Shown piece after piece: positions 10,645 through 20,866 of a stretch of 64,000 nt of DNA. The number at the start of each line of letters is the position of its first letter. Position 1 is the first letter of the stretch. The notes beneath the pieces were generated by a model. The model was not told where the DNA came from, did not search any database, and saw only the letters and a list, made by a program, of their open reading frames with translations. Source of the stretch: Chamaecyparis obtusa. Its lineage: Eukaryota > Streptophyta > Pinopsida > Cupressales > Cupressaceae. A program made the translations under genes and the position numbers. The DNA is taken from assembly GCA_027943335.1 (NCBI GenBank), contig BSBK01001877.1, positions 186,001-250,000 on the forward strand. Reading direction: 5' to 3'.

Positions 10645-13119
10645 TTATGTAAAGCAAGTGACGTTGGAAGATAGGAGGAATAGGAAAATCAAGAAAAATG
10701 ATAGAAGATAGAAGGATAATGAATGGAAGGATCGTGAAAGGGTAGATAGAAAGGAAGGCAAGATCAACATCAACACACACCTTGAAGGGTGGCAAGAGGA
10801 TAGAGGACATATGAATGAAAGAATATGAGAAGGAATATGGCAAATGGATAGCAGAGATTGCGGTTTAGGCACATGGAATGGGAGAATGTTTTTAGAAAAA
10901 GATGAGGTGGAAGCCTTTGGAAGCTTGAATGTCAACTTCACTTTTTTCTCAACATTAGACTCTTTCAAGAGAGACTTTGGAATCCATATAGGCGTAGGCT
11001 TTTCATTACTTTTTGATGATTTAGAGAGAATATTTTCAATGATGGATTTTGGAACCCATACTTGTCCTATAGTTTTCTTCTTAGATATCTCTTTTGACTT
11101 TATGCCTCCATGTCGATTAGAGAAGACATGGTGATCTTTTTCTGATGGATTCTTGTCTTGCTTCTTTTTCTTGTATTGAACATTCAAGTTACTTCCAAAA
11201 GACTTGGGACTTGTGGAAGAAGGAGGATATGACTGGTTTAGATGGGTGGATGGATGAAAAGGATTCAAGGGTATGCATCTATGTTGATCTTGAGGAAAGA
11301 TAGGAGATGGAGGGATGTAAGGACCCAAGATGGATGATGAATTAGGAGAGTTAGGAGGGGAAAGTGAATGGACATAAGGGCCCAAGATGGAAGGAAGACA
11401 TGAAGCCCTTAGTATTGGTGGACGAAGTCCAAGAATGGATGTGGAAGACGGAAAAGGATAATCAACCAATTCATCAACATTTATATGACAACCAAGGATA
11501 TCAACATCTTTAGAGTGAGCATTAGGATTTGCGATAGGATTTGTAATAGGACCATGAACATCTTGAATATGAGAAACTTCTTTGATAGAATTGTTCGGAG
11601 CTTGCAAAGACTTAGGAAGAGTTGGAAGCGGAAGCAAACATAGAGTGATAGAACAAGAAGATGAAAGACTTTGATCTTGACAAGGAGCTTTGGATATCAT
11701 AAACGTATCATTTTTCTCTTGATTTTCAATAGGCTCAACATTGGAAGTAGTAGCTTGATCTTGCTTAGGAGAAGACTAAAGATATGGTGGAATGGATAAG
11801 AAAGGGTGTAGAGGATAAAAAGAACCATGAAATGGATGAGAGACATCATGAAAATGATTGGATGACATGGAGGGTTCTTAATCTTGATCTTTCTTTATGT
11901 TATTTTCTTTATCATTTTTAAAGTCCTCTTGACATGGTGCCACTTATAAGGACAAGGAAGCATGTTGGAACTGTATGGAAGACTTTGGAAGAGATAATGA
12001 AAGACTAGCTGAAGTAGGCATTGTAGTGCATAAAGGTTTAGGCTCTTTAGGTTTAGCATTATTGAAAGTATTTGCAGCCAAGTGAAGGTCAGCTTGAGTT
12101 TCCTTAAGAGATAGCCCTTGAGGATAACTATAGGGAACCACATGAAAAGTCTTAGGATCTTTGTTGGATGAAGGATTTGTGAAAGATTTGGAAGACTTGG
12201 AAGCTTTAGGAAATGTATGGGTATTGGAGGAAGTAGGGGATGGAAGGGAACCATTACAAGACAAAGGTACATCATTAACATAATCTTGCTTGAGAGAGAA
12301 ATCTTTATCTTTAGCATGAGGGTTCTTCAAGGAAGGATTCTTATAATATTGACATTTCGTATCAGCACGATACATTTTATATTCCTCAACAGAAGTGGAT
12401 GCATCATCTAGGTATTGTTGACAGAAATCATCAAAGTCTTGTTCAAAATCAGAATCATATGGATCACCATCACAATCTATCAAATGTGATGACCCATTTT
12501 TAGTAAGCACAAGCACACGACTAGGAGAACTCTTAGGAATAGAGGTTTCATAGTTATGACTATATGGCTCATCATCATAGCCATCAAAGATTAGCATATC
12601 ACTCTTTGTGGAAGAGGTATCACAAGGACTATCATATTGCTCATATTGAGGACTAAGACTCTTGGGAGAAGTAGAAGATGAATGAGATTGTGAAGAAGAG
12701 GAAAGTGAAGACCTAGTGGAGGAAGAAGACTTGGATAATGAGGAATGTGAATAATGTCTAGAATAGTCATGACGAGACTTGTAAGGTGAAGAATTCAAAT
12801 AATGTCTAGAAGAGTCATGATAAGGCTTGGAAGATGAAGAATTCAAATAATGTCTAGAAGAGTCATGATAAGACTTGGAAGATGAAAAATGTTTGGAAGA
12901 AGGAGGTCGTGACATGATCATGTCTATGATCCTAGCAAAGGCATCTGATTCATTCATCTTTTATTTTATTTTTGTCTTAAGTTTATCACTCATGCAATAT
13001 CTATCAGAGGAATAAAATTCTTCAAATTGGGCTATGAGTTCAAGATCATCTATTTTCAAGAGAGGTTCCATAACAAGATAGTTGAAATTCATGGTTCTAG
13101 AAGAGGAGGAATCAAGCAT
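10645..13119 (-). pseudogene. Novel serine-rich retrotransposon ORF (~820 codons, four nonsense codons)
   Basis: One minus-strand frame stays in register from a Met codon at 13117-13119 to 10645. Only four stops interrupt it (12961-12963, 11944-11946, 11878-11880, 11776-11778) and no frameshift is needed, so two apparent ORFs (11944-12957 and 10645-11700) belong to one ancestral protein. The N-terminus has a short acidic segment (LLKIDDLELIAQFEEF). A Ser/His/Tyr-rich zone follows with three to four ~15-residue repeats around YHDSSRHYLNSS, then long Ser runs and an acidic stretch (DFEQDFDDFCQQYLDD). The C-terminal half is Pro/Ser/Lys-rich with a twice-repeated motif, VWVPKSIIENI and PIWIPKSLLKE. 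There is no CCHC knuckle, protease or RT. A gag-like structural role is an inference from position only. The hydrophobic last ~60 residues may be read past the true end. Confidence 0.65.
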
Positions 13120-15325
13120 GAAAGTGTTAGAAGAGATGAAAAGAAGAAGGTAGACTAGATAAAAAGAGGAAAAGAATCAAGAAGATGTGAAGAGTTTAGG
13201 AAGAAGAGGGAGAAGCATGAAGGAAGAAGAAAAAGGATGGAAATGGGAGACTAGGAAGACATGGGACATGTGGAAGAAAGAAGACCAAGAGTCATTTTGT
13301 GCAACTTGATACCATTTAAGTTCATTTGAATGTTGAGCAACATGTCATAGCACCTAAGATCTAAGATTTGAACTGACCAAGGAAGACTGAAAGTGACACG
13401 AATCAGTTTTGGATTGCGGACAGCAGTGGGACAACAAAATCACCCTGTGCAATAGTTTCCAGGCTAACAGAGTGATACAATTTTCTCGAGCAATATTTTG
13501 CATAAGGTAGTGTGATAGTTTCTAGGCAGCTAGTGTGATAGAATGTATAATAGGAAGGCGATACAACAGCAGTGATGAAGTATCACATGATAATTCTTAG
13601 GAGGATGTACGATGGTTTTCTAGTATCATACGACTCTTGACCAGTGAACATAAAAAACTCAGTTTTGAAGGCAATTCGGTCAATGTTTCAGTTTGATGGT
13701 TCAATTTTTTGACTCCAAACACAGTACTAGCAGTAATCAGACAAGTTTGCAAATAATAGGCGATCAAACATGTCATAAAACACTTGCACAAGGGTGAAAG
13801 AAACCTTGCCAAGACAAGCAATTGTGATATCAAAGTGAAAAATCTTATGAATGCTACCGTGGTGTTTGATGTTTGAGAACGTTTACACAGGTAGATCACA
13901 ATGAGAACACTTCAAGCACTTACTAGCCTAGAAGGACAAAGGCTCAATACTTAACAACTTGGCCCACACTTGATGTCCCATCGCCTCACACAAAGTGGTT
14001 GCCCACAATAGATATTGGCTTTGTCGTGGAAGTGCTAATGACACAACCAAAGGAACAAAGATGGTGAGTAATCTTGGGGTGATCTAGGTTAGTCCACTAG
14101 GATCAATCCTTGCACCAAGATGTTAAGCGGAAAAATAGGGTAGCTTCTATCTATGGTTCTTAGTAAGGGCTTCCGTTCGTAATACCCCTCTTGCTACCCA
14201 AAGGGACTCCTTACCTTGTGGCAAGTAATGGACCTCGCGGCCACAAGAGTACCTTAGGAATTATTGCTCCACATTTTCCTCATGGTCACAATCCCACAAG
14301 TACTCACATCAAGCAAAGACAAGTATCACGTCTACCAAGGTTTTGTGTCCTTGATAGCCTTGAGTTTATACTGGGTTGGAATAGTCGACGAAAAGCTTGT
14401 CCCCACTTGGGTCGTTCCTCTTGATTGCTCAAGAGTAGGCCCGCTAAAGGATTCTAAAACTAAACAAAGAGTGGATCAACCTTTGAGTGTCAAGATTTCT
14501 ATTTCACCTCAAGGGTGAAGAGCATACTTTACTAGCTCAAAACTTTCTCCCAAACACACCAAGCAAAGGTTCAATTAGCCTCCTTTCTTGCGAAATCTAA
14601 AGATGGGTTAGGATTTCTGGTTCACCACAAGGGTGAAGAGCATAGTTTCCTACCACCCAAAGATTCTTATAACAAGATATTAAGTGTCTATGAAAAGAAA
14701 CAACTAGTATATGCCGCACTTAAAAATGAAAGCAATGAACAAAATCACTTGATTATTTTTATGTGTTGGGCAGCCCTGCAAAAGCTGTTAGTAGCCCTTG
14801 TGCATTTGGCATTTTTAAGAAAATAAGCAAGCAATAGGAGCACCTACAAGTACCACTTGTTAGCCCTACAAGGGTTAGCACATCAAAAACCAAATGAAAT
14901 CTGCAAATAGACCTCTGTGCTACAACAGCAAATCAGAAATCTGAATCAAAACCAAGTAGATCTTGCAAAGAAATGACAAAAAATGCTCACTGCCAGGCCT
15001 AGGTGATATTTCTATTAGAGAAACAGTCATGCGATATTTCATCCTGTACTGGTGCGATAATATATCTCTGGGCAATAATTCCTGCTACCTACATGCAACA
15101 TAATATAGAAGAATAGTGCAATATAATCTGTTAAAGCATGTGATATTATAACTGGTAAAATATCACATTGGTATGTAAGAAACTATCGTACGATACTAGA
15201 AAACTATTGCATGATAATCCTGTCAAAAAAAACCAGAGAGCAAATTTTGACAAAAATAGCAAGCAAATATTGAAGAAAAATATGACAGAAATGCAGAAAA
15301 TGAAGGACAAAACAAGAATGTTCTA
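13120..15325 (-). other. 5' untranslated leader of the LTR element
   Basis: Lies between the primer-binding site and the long frame. It contains two copies of a phrase around CAAGGGTGAAGAGCATA (about 14510 and 14627) and several short GTGATA/TATCAC repeats (13440-13590 and 15000-15200). ORFs on the plus strand (14191-14518, 15168-15362) are antisense to the element and have no domain. Confidence 0.55.
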
Positions 15326-15342
15326 CCCCATGGTGGGCGCCA
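15326..15342 (-). promoter_or_regulatory. Primer-binding site
   Basis: On the minus strand TGGCGCCCACCATGGGG begins five bases after the 5' LTR end (…GTGTGTACA). This TGGCGCC-type site is typical of plant Ty3/gypsy-group elements and supports a gypsy partner for mobilisation. Confidence 0.85.
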
Positions 15343-15346
15343 AAAA

Positions 15347-16254
15347 TGTACACACTAAATAGTGCACTTCTCCAAGTCATTACTTCGAAAGGAATCCATG
15401 AATGGGAAACCTTGAGAAAGTGACCTAGAGCTCCCTAGGCATGGAGTCACAAGGATGTTGATGGTGCTCTCAGCTAGAGCTATTAAAGTATGTAACCTTA
15501 CGATTAAACCACACAATAAGAGATTCAAAGAGACAAGGGCAAGAATGTCAATATCCTCAAGAATCAATAATGGAAATGCAATGCAATGCAACTATGCTAA
15601 AAATAAAGATGTAAGCTAAGCTATGAAAGGAAAGTATTACAAACCCTTGCTAATTAAGCTATGTGAGTTAATATATAGCATAAGAGAAATTAAGCTAGAT
15701 GTCATGAAATCTATGATGAAAGAAATGAAAGATGGATGCAAGAAATGATCTCCAAAGTCTCCAAGAAATCCTGCAGCATAAGGTTAGTATTCAAAAGATG
15801 GATCCTAAAATGAGAAGAGAGCTCTCCTTTTAAAAGAATTGAAAAGGAATGGACTATGGAGATTAAGAGGCAAAAGATTTAATCAAGGGTGGAGCTTGAA
15901 AGAGGAGCAATCTATGTGCACAAATATCCTCCAATGAGAAAATAAGAGTTGACTTTTGTGTCCATATGAAACAAAAAGTTCTTTTCTTATTTTTATAAAA
16001 TGAGAATAATGCTTTATTTGTGCAACTTAGGATTAGAGGAAAAGTGGAGGCTTTTTATTTATTAAAAGGGGAGAAAATTCTTTTTAAATAAATAAAGACT
16101 TAGGATAAAATGGTTAGCCCAAGGAAAATAATCGAAAATGATAAAATAAGATTTGATCAAGAAAATTGATATAATTGAAAAATATTGATTCAGGGATTTG
16201 ATAAATTGTTGAATGGGGGCCCAAAGTCTAGGCGACCATTTTAGGGTGCATACA
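15347..16254 (-). repeat. 5' LTR of the 9.4 kb element
   Basis: 908 bp and slightly shorter than the other LTR, mainly by a small deletion near 16190 where 7666-7685 has an extra 'tgatttttgaaaata'. It is followed on the plus strand by the second CCACT. Confidence 0.92.
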
Positions 16255-16380
16255 CCACTAAGCATTGTATCAGATAGGGATAGTAAGTTCATGAGCCATT
16301 TTTGGCAAACCTTATGGAAAAGAGTTGGAACTAACCTATCATTTAGCTCGGCTTACCATCCACAAACAAATGAAGAGTGG
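16255..16380 (+). pseudogene. Ty3/gypsy integrase core, right half
   Basis: Translation [20 protein letters not shown], then [21 protein letters not shown], is the second half of the gypsy integrase core, including the Asp of SDRD and the SSAYHPQT block. With the left half at 6697-6820 the frame is continuous through one copy of CCACT ([11 protein letters not shown]). After YHPQTNEEW the similarity stops where TERxN would be expected, so the 3' end is also truncated. Confidence 0.88.
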
Positions 16381-17103
16381 ACATGCAGAGGATTTCACTC
16401 AAACTATGAAATAAGTACAAGAGCAGGTGACATGGATCCCCCACATGATAGAGGTCACGGGGATACTCCTCCCACCCATTCATCAGCAATGGTAAACCTT
16501 ATTGAAATTCTACAAATTAGATAGTTGAAAAATGTTATATTATTATGTTATTTTATTTAGGGTTTTGGAGTTATTATGATAGTTTTATTGATATTCCTGT
16601 CACAATTCGATGTTCAGGATAGAGGAAAAGCACCTATAACAACAGAGGCAATAGTTGTAGATATAGATGAGGATATCCCAAAAATCCCTAATCTAATAAA
16701 TATGTTGAAGAAAAAACTAAAAAGAGTCAATACAAAAATTATTAGCAAAAGAAATTTTTAGAAATTTTTAGAAAAAGTTACCAAACATCTTAAGACTGTG
16801 AGGGACTCATATAGAAGCAGTCTCTTCCAGAACCCAAAGTACGAGCATCCTCCCTTTATTCTATTGAGGGATTGGAATGAGTTCATTTTGGATGCAAAAG
16901 AGAAACAGGATACTCAAAGAGGAATTACGCCAGCAAATGAGAGAAGAAGGTATGCAATAGTATTAACTACTAGTAGAATGTAATAATTCACTAATTAGTG
17001 ATCTTTATATCTATATCATGTAACATATTTCAAATTTTTCATAGGTCATAGGACACATCAAAGGCAACAAAGGCCAGACTACAAAAGATTTCACAATAGC
17101 TGA
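16381..17103 (+). pseudogene. Unidentified split coding region, possibly transposase-related
   Basis: A frame at 16576-16983 is broken by one in-frame TAG (16759-16761). It encodes a Lys-rich helix-like segment (NLINMLKKKLKRVNTK), then LKTVRDSYRSSLFQNPKYEH and DWNEFILDAKEK with TPANERRRYAIV. Plausible intron borders are present: GT at about 16491, an AG at about 16618 before DRGKAPITTEA, a GT at about 16984, and TTTTTCATAG before GHIKGNKGQTTKDFTIADK. The spacing of W and the N..RR motif recalls plant En/Spm-type Transposase_24 proteins, but this is weak. I do not identify the protein. Confidence 0.4.
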
Positions 17104-17104
17104 C

Positions 17105-17330
17105 AAACATAATCGTAGGCATCATGGTCACATTTTTTTGGAGACAACATAATTGAGTTGTATATGCAGACGATGGAGTGCAACTTCTGCTCCTCCAATT
17201 CCAAGTTGACACTGCGGGATGGAGAGCAACTTGGAACCGGAGGTGCAGAAGTTGCTCTCCATCATCTGGGTATACCACTCAATTACGTTATCTCCAAAAA
17301 AATGTGACCATGATGCCTACAATTATGTTT
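17105..17330. repeat. Long hairpin (two ~104-bp arms, 18-bp loop)
   Basis: Left arm 17105-17208 pairs with right arm 17227-17330 at most positions, including uninterrupted blocks around GGCATCATGGTCACATTTTT and GCAACTTCTGC. The loop is 17209-17226. GATGGAG(A/T)GCAACTT occurs in the left arm, at the loop/right-arm boundary and, inverted, in the right arm. It could be a MITE or a source of hairpin small RNA. A minus ORF (17039-17278) overlapping it has no merit. Confidence 0.85.
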
Positions 17331-17699
17331 CTTAGTTGTTGCATCCCATGACCCCTTATGACCCTTTACGACCATTTACAAACTGTAAGAATACATCTTA
17401 GAGGTCTTAAAATGTCATAACGGGTCATAAGAGGCTCCTAGGAGGGGCCAGATGAGCTTTGACCTTCACGTGGTTGGCCCTGTTTTTTATTACGGTAAAA
17501 ATAGGTTTTGAAGGGGCCTCGAAACCCTTTAACAACAAAAAAGTGAGATAAGCATGGAAGACCAAAAGAACAACTAGCTACCCCTAAGAAGGGAGTAGAC
17601 TACAAAGGGACAAATCCTGGATATTCAATAAGCACCTACACAGCAAAAAAGTAAAAGACGCTAGAAGAAAAATAGAGAAAAAGACCACCAGCACCAAGA

Positions 17700-19583
17700 T
17701 CAAGACAAAGTCTTCAAGAAGCCCTCAAAGTCCTCTAGCTGGGCCTGCATAATCTTGACATTATCTTTCGGCCTCTGAATGTCCTGATCATCAACCTTGA
17801 GTTTCTTTTTGGTATTAGACCTAGTTCTAGTACCAGGTCCCATTTGCTGACTAGAACCAGTCAGATCAATTTTGTCGATCAGGGGGGCCTCTTTGTTTCC
17901 TTCCAGCATTTTTCTAAGCATGTTCAAGTTCTCCAGTGTAGACTTCGTACCTGTATTTGCCAGACCAAGAAATATTTTTAACATAGCCTCATTCCTGATC
18001 GTCTTCTCATAAATGGGGATCATGGCTATCTCAACAGCTTTTTTAATTTTATCATCCAAATCAGAATTGTAATAAAAAACACTGACATTGGCATTAAGAG
18101 CATTCTCCTTCCTAATATTATCAACAATTTCCTCAAGCATAGTATTCTTATTTTCCAATTTGATACATCTATTCTTCAGCTCAACCAAATCATTTTGCAC
18201 CCATTTATCCAGATTATAACTATAAATAGACTTGTTCTTAGCAATTTGAAGGGGGGTCATAATGATAGATCTTTTGACTTGTGAATCCATCTTTCTGAGG
18301 TCATCCTGAAGAGGTTGGGACCTATTGCAGTCAAGGGTTCTCTCACTATCATCCTTCTTGTTCTCCTTCCCAGAGCTAGGGGAATCATGGGAATCTAGAT
18401 TTTCCTCTTCCATAACCCTGAAGCTATTATTCCCTGAGTCATCAGCATTACTATCTACCACATTGGTTTCAACATCTTTGTCTTTGTTGTCGTCAACCTC
18501 AACCTCATTCACATAAATGTCTCTACCTTCAGTATTGCCAGTCTCTGGAACAGGGTTGGGCTTATCCCCACTATTTTGATTATCCTGGTCTTCCCTGAGA
18601 TTACCCTTAACAGTAGTGGTGTCAAGGTTCTCCATATCATTCTCCTCAGGGGTCTGGGTAGTAGAATTGGAAAAATCATTACGACCCACTTGGGTATTCT
18701 CATCAACCTCAGCATCAATATTAGGCATCACCATGGAAATAGGCTTCACACCATCAGGCTCCAACAGAACAGGACTAGCAGGGGGCTCCAAATTAGTGTT
18801 ATCAGTAATAGGGGCATTGACATCACAAGAGTCCTTGACAACCTTCAAACCATCCTTGGGCTTAGAAGAGGTAGGCTCAGAGAGGGGGAGAGCTTCCTTA
18901 GATTTCTTTTTCCTGAACAAAGAACCCATGTTCTTCCTTTTTTTGACCTGGGTAGTGATAGGTTCAGGAATATGGTCTCTCACATAATTAGCAATAAGGA
19001 GGATAAGTCCAACATGAAGAATAGGGAATTTCTTCACTCTATATTAAAAAATGCTCTGGTTGAGAAAAAATAGGAGAAAATAGGGAAAGGAAATCCTTTT
19101 GTCATGCCTAAAATGATTAGCTAGGACAAAATGGTAGTTATAAACCCTAGAAAATCTCCCTTCCAAAGTAAAATACTCCATCACAACCTTAATGACAGCA
19201 CCCCAAATTTTATCTATATTATCCATATCCACATAGTCTTTCTTACCTTTAACCAAGAGAGCCTTCTCCTCACCAGTGATAGGAAATGACTGGTAAACTC
19301 TAGTTCTGACCTTGATCTCTTTCAAGTACTTCAGACCATCCAAAGGAAGACTAGTGATTTCAGAGAGGAGCTCAAGGTTGATGCTAAAGGACTTGCCAGC
19401 TAGATTCACCGTGCCCTTATCCCAACCATTTGCAAAGGCTTTGGAGATGTCATTATCAAAGCCATGGAGTCTCTGAAGATACCAATGGACATGGCCTTTC
19501 TTCAGAATACTCCAAACTTCCTTATCCTGCTTCCACTTACACTCTGTCGGCTCTTCTCTTTTGAGATCCCCACCCATAGCCAA
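17700..19583 (-). pseudogene. Gag-like LINE ORF with HGFD domain, one nonsense codon
   Basis: 628 codons in one frame, interrupted only by TAA at 19044-19046. Residues ~1-175 form a globular N-terminal domain containing LQRLHGFDNDISKAFANGW and LLSEITSLPLDG. I recall similar HGxD...FA..W...LPL domains in uncharacterised plant retroelement ORFs. Next come a basic segment (KKRKNMGSLFRKKKSKE, possible nuclear signal), a long acidic Asp/Glu/Asn-rich region, a coiled-coil-like segment near residues 465-500 (LKNRCIKLENKNTMLEEIVD), and a basic C-terminus (TRTRSNTKKKLKV). There is no zinc knuckle. It lies about 250 bases downstream of the RNase H of the same insertion. An RNA-binding or particle-forming role is inferred only. 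Confidence 0.65.
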
Positions 19584-19849
19584 TCAATTGCCCTTCTCTT
19601 TTTTCATCTGCTTGTTATGCCTAGACAAGGTAATGCTATTGATTTGATGGCTCTTAAGCATATAAACACTGTTTAACTAGTTCTCAGTCCTATTCACATG
19701 CATGAACTAGAAGTAGTTACTGATAATGATGATGAAACACATCAAATTTTGAGCTTTCATTATGGGAAAATAATTCTGCATCTTAGAGATGTACTTAGCA
19801 AAATTTTGAATGACATTCGGTATCACCCCAAACTGATTTGAATTAAATA

Positions 19850-20852
19850 ATATCATTAATGTTACTATTAATGACTCCTTCCTTATGTCTAATTTTGTCA
19901 TAATTAATTGACGAGATGATAGCATCATTACTAATAGTATTACCAACCCATTTTTGAATTCTCTCACTTTTGGCTCCAATATTAGCAAGGCAATCAACAA
20001 CCTGATTGGTTTCTCAGTAATTGTGAGAAATATAGGACACCTCAAAGGATTGAACAATGATTTTGATTTTGGATATAATATGTTCAATACTCCAGGAGGG
20101 GGTGTTGATACCTTTAATATTATTTATAATATTTAAAGAATCATCTTCAAGCCAGACTCTTTTGAAACCCAATTCTTTCACCATCAAGATAGTATTGAAA
20201 GCAGCCAAGGCCTCCACCCTGTGATTAGTCTGTATTCCCAAAGGGACCAAAATAGCACCCAAATAGTTACCATTACTATCTCTGATGATGCCACCACCCC
20301 ATGAGACACCCGGGTTGCCTTTGGAGGCTCCATCAAAATTAGCTTTAACCCAACTAATTGGAGGAGCAATCTAGACAGAGGTTTCTCTAGGAGAACAATT
20401 GTGAGAGTTGTGTTGGGGAAAAATCCAATTTGTCCAATCCACATCAGGGAGAGAATCCCTGAGCTTGCTCTTGCTATTATTGATGACATTGATGAAGTTT
20501 TCCTTGATATCTCTAGGAAGAGTGTAGTAGATAACATCAAGTTTGGCATGTTTCTTTCTGAATATTATGTTATTTCTTTCCTTCCAGATGCACCAACAAA
20601 GATGAGGTGAGATAAGATTCCAGAATTCTCTTGCAAGATCATTGTCAAAAGGGCATCTCCATTGAGTAACGAAATCCTGCCAAGAGTTAGGAAAGAACCA
20701 ACACAAATTCCAATTTTGAAAAACCAAAGACCAGACTCTTCGAGTAAAACTACAATGGAGCATAAGGTGATCACAGGATTCAACTTGTTCCATACAAAGA
20801 AAGCATCTAATAACATGACAGAATCCTCTTTTAACTAAATTATCAAGAGACA
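19850..20852 (-). pseudogene. LINE ORF2 C-terminus: zf-RVT and RNase H
   Basis: One frame runs from the truncated 5' junction with two in-frame stops (near 20370 and 20013). The first part, GFCHVIRCFLCMEQVESCDH with LMLHCSF, is the Cys/His zf-RVT domain of plant LINEs, followed by CWCIWKERNNIIF. RNase H follows: NFDGASKGNPG (first Asp), RVEALAAF (Glu), WLEDDS (Asp) and VVDCLAN (last Asp), so all four acidic catalytic positions can be read despite the stops. Reverse transcriptase is missing upstream because of 5' truncation at the target duplication. Confidence 0.88.
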
Positions 20853-20866
20853 TGGTTGGCCCTGTT

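Larger units (their letters stand above)
6821..16254 (-). mobile_element. Complete non-autonomous LTR retrotransposon (9.4 kb)
   Basis: Two direct LTRs (6821-7752 and 15347-16254) with ends TGTATGCACCC...GTGTGTACA on the minus strand enclose a 7.6 kb interior. The 5-bp target duplication CCACT flanks it (6816-6820 and 16255-16259). A primer-binding site lies next to the upstream LTR and a polypurine tract next to the downstream LTR, which fixes the minus orientation. No protease, RT, RNase H or integrase motif is visible inside, so it must have been mobilised in trans by a gypsy-like partner. By eye the LTRs agree at roughly nine positions in ten, so the insertion is old. Confidence 0.92.
17485..20852 (-). 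mobile_element. 5'-truncated LINE with an extra ORF downstream of RNase H
   Basis: A perfect 14-bp direct repeat, TGGTTGGCCCTGTT, flanks the element (17471-17484 and 20853-20866). On the minus strand the order is zf-RVT, RNase H, a ~250-base spacer, a 628-codon gag-like frame, a ~210-base 3' UTR, and a tail ending TTACCGTAATAAAAA. The target duplication shows that everything between entered as one unit. The 5' end is truncated within or after the reverse transcriptase, as is usual for LINEs. Confidence 0.8.

Noticed and set aside
13900..14520. Plus ORFs in the LTR-element leader
   Set aside because: Antisense to the element, no domain, and overlapping in two frames.
17341..17445. Partial inverted repeat around CCTTATGACCC / GGGTCATAAGAGG
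   Set aside because: Arms are short and interrupted; too weak to call an element apart from the stronger hairpin next to it.
18325..19073. Plus-strand ORFs up to 165 codons
   Set aside because: Antisense shadows of the gag-like LINE ORF, which has domain structure and the element's orientation.
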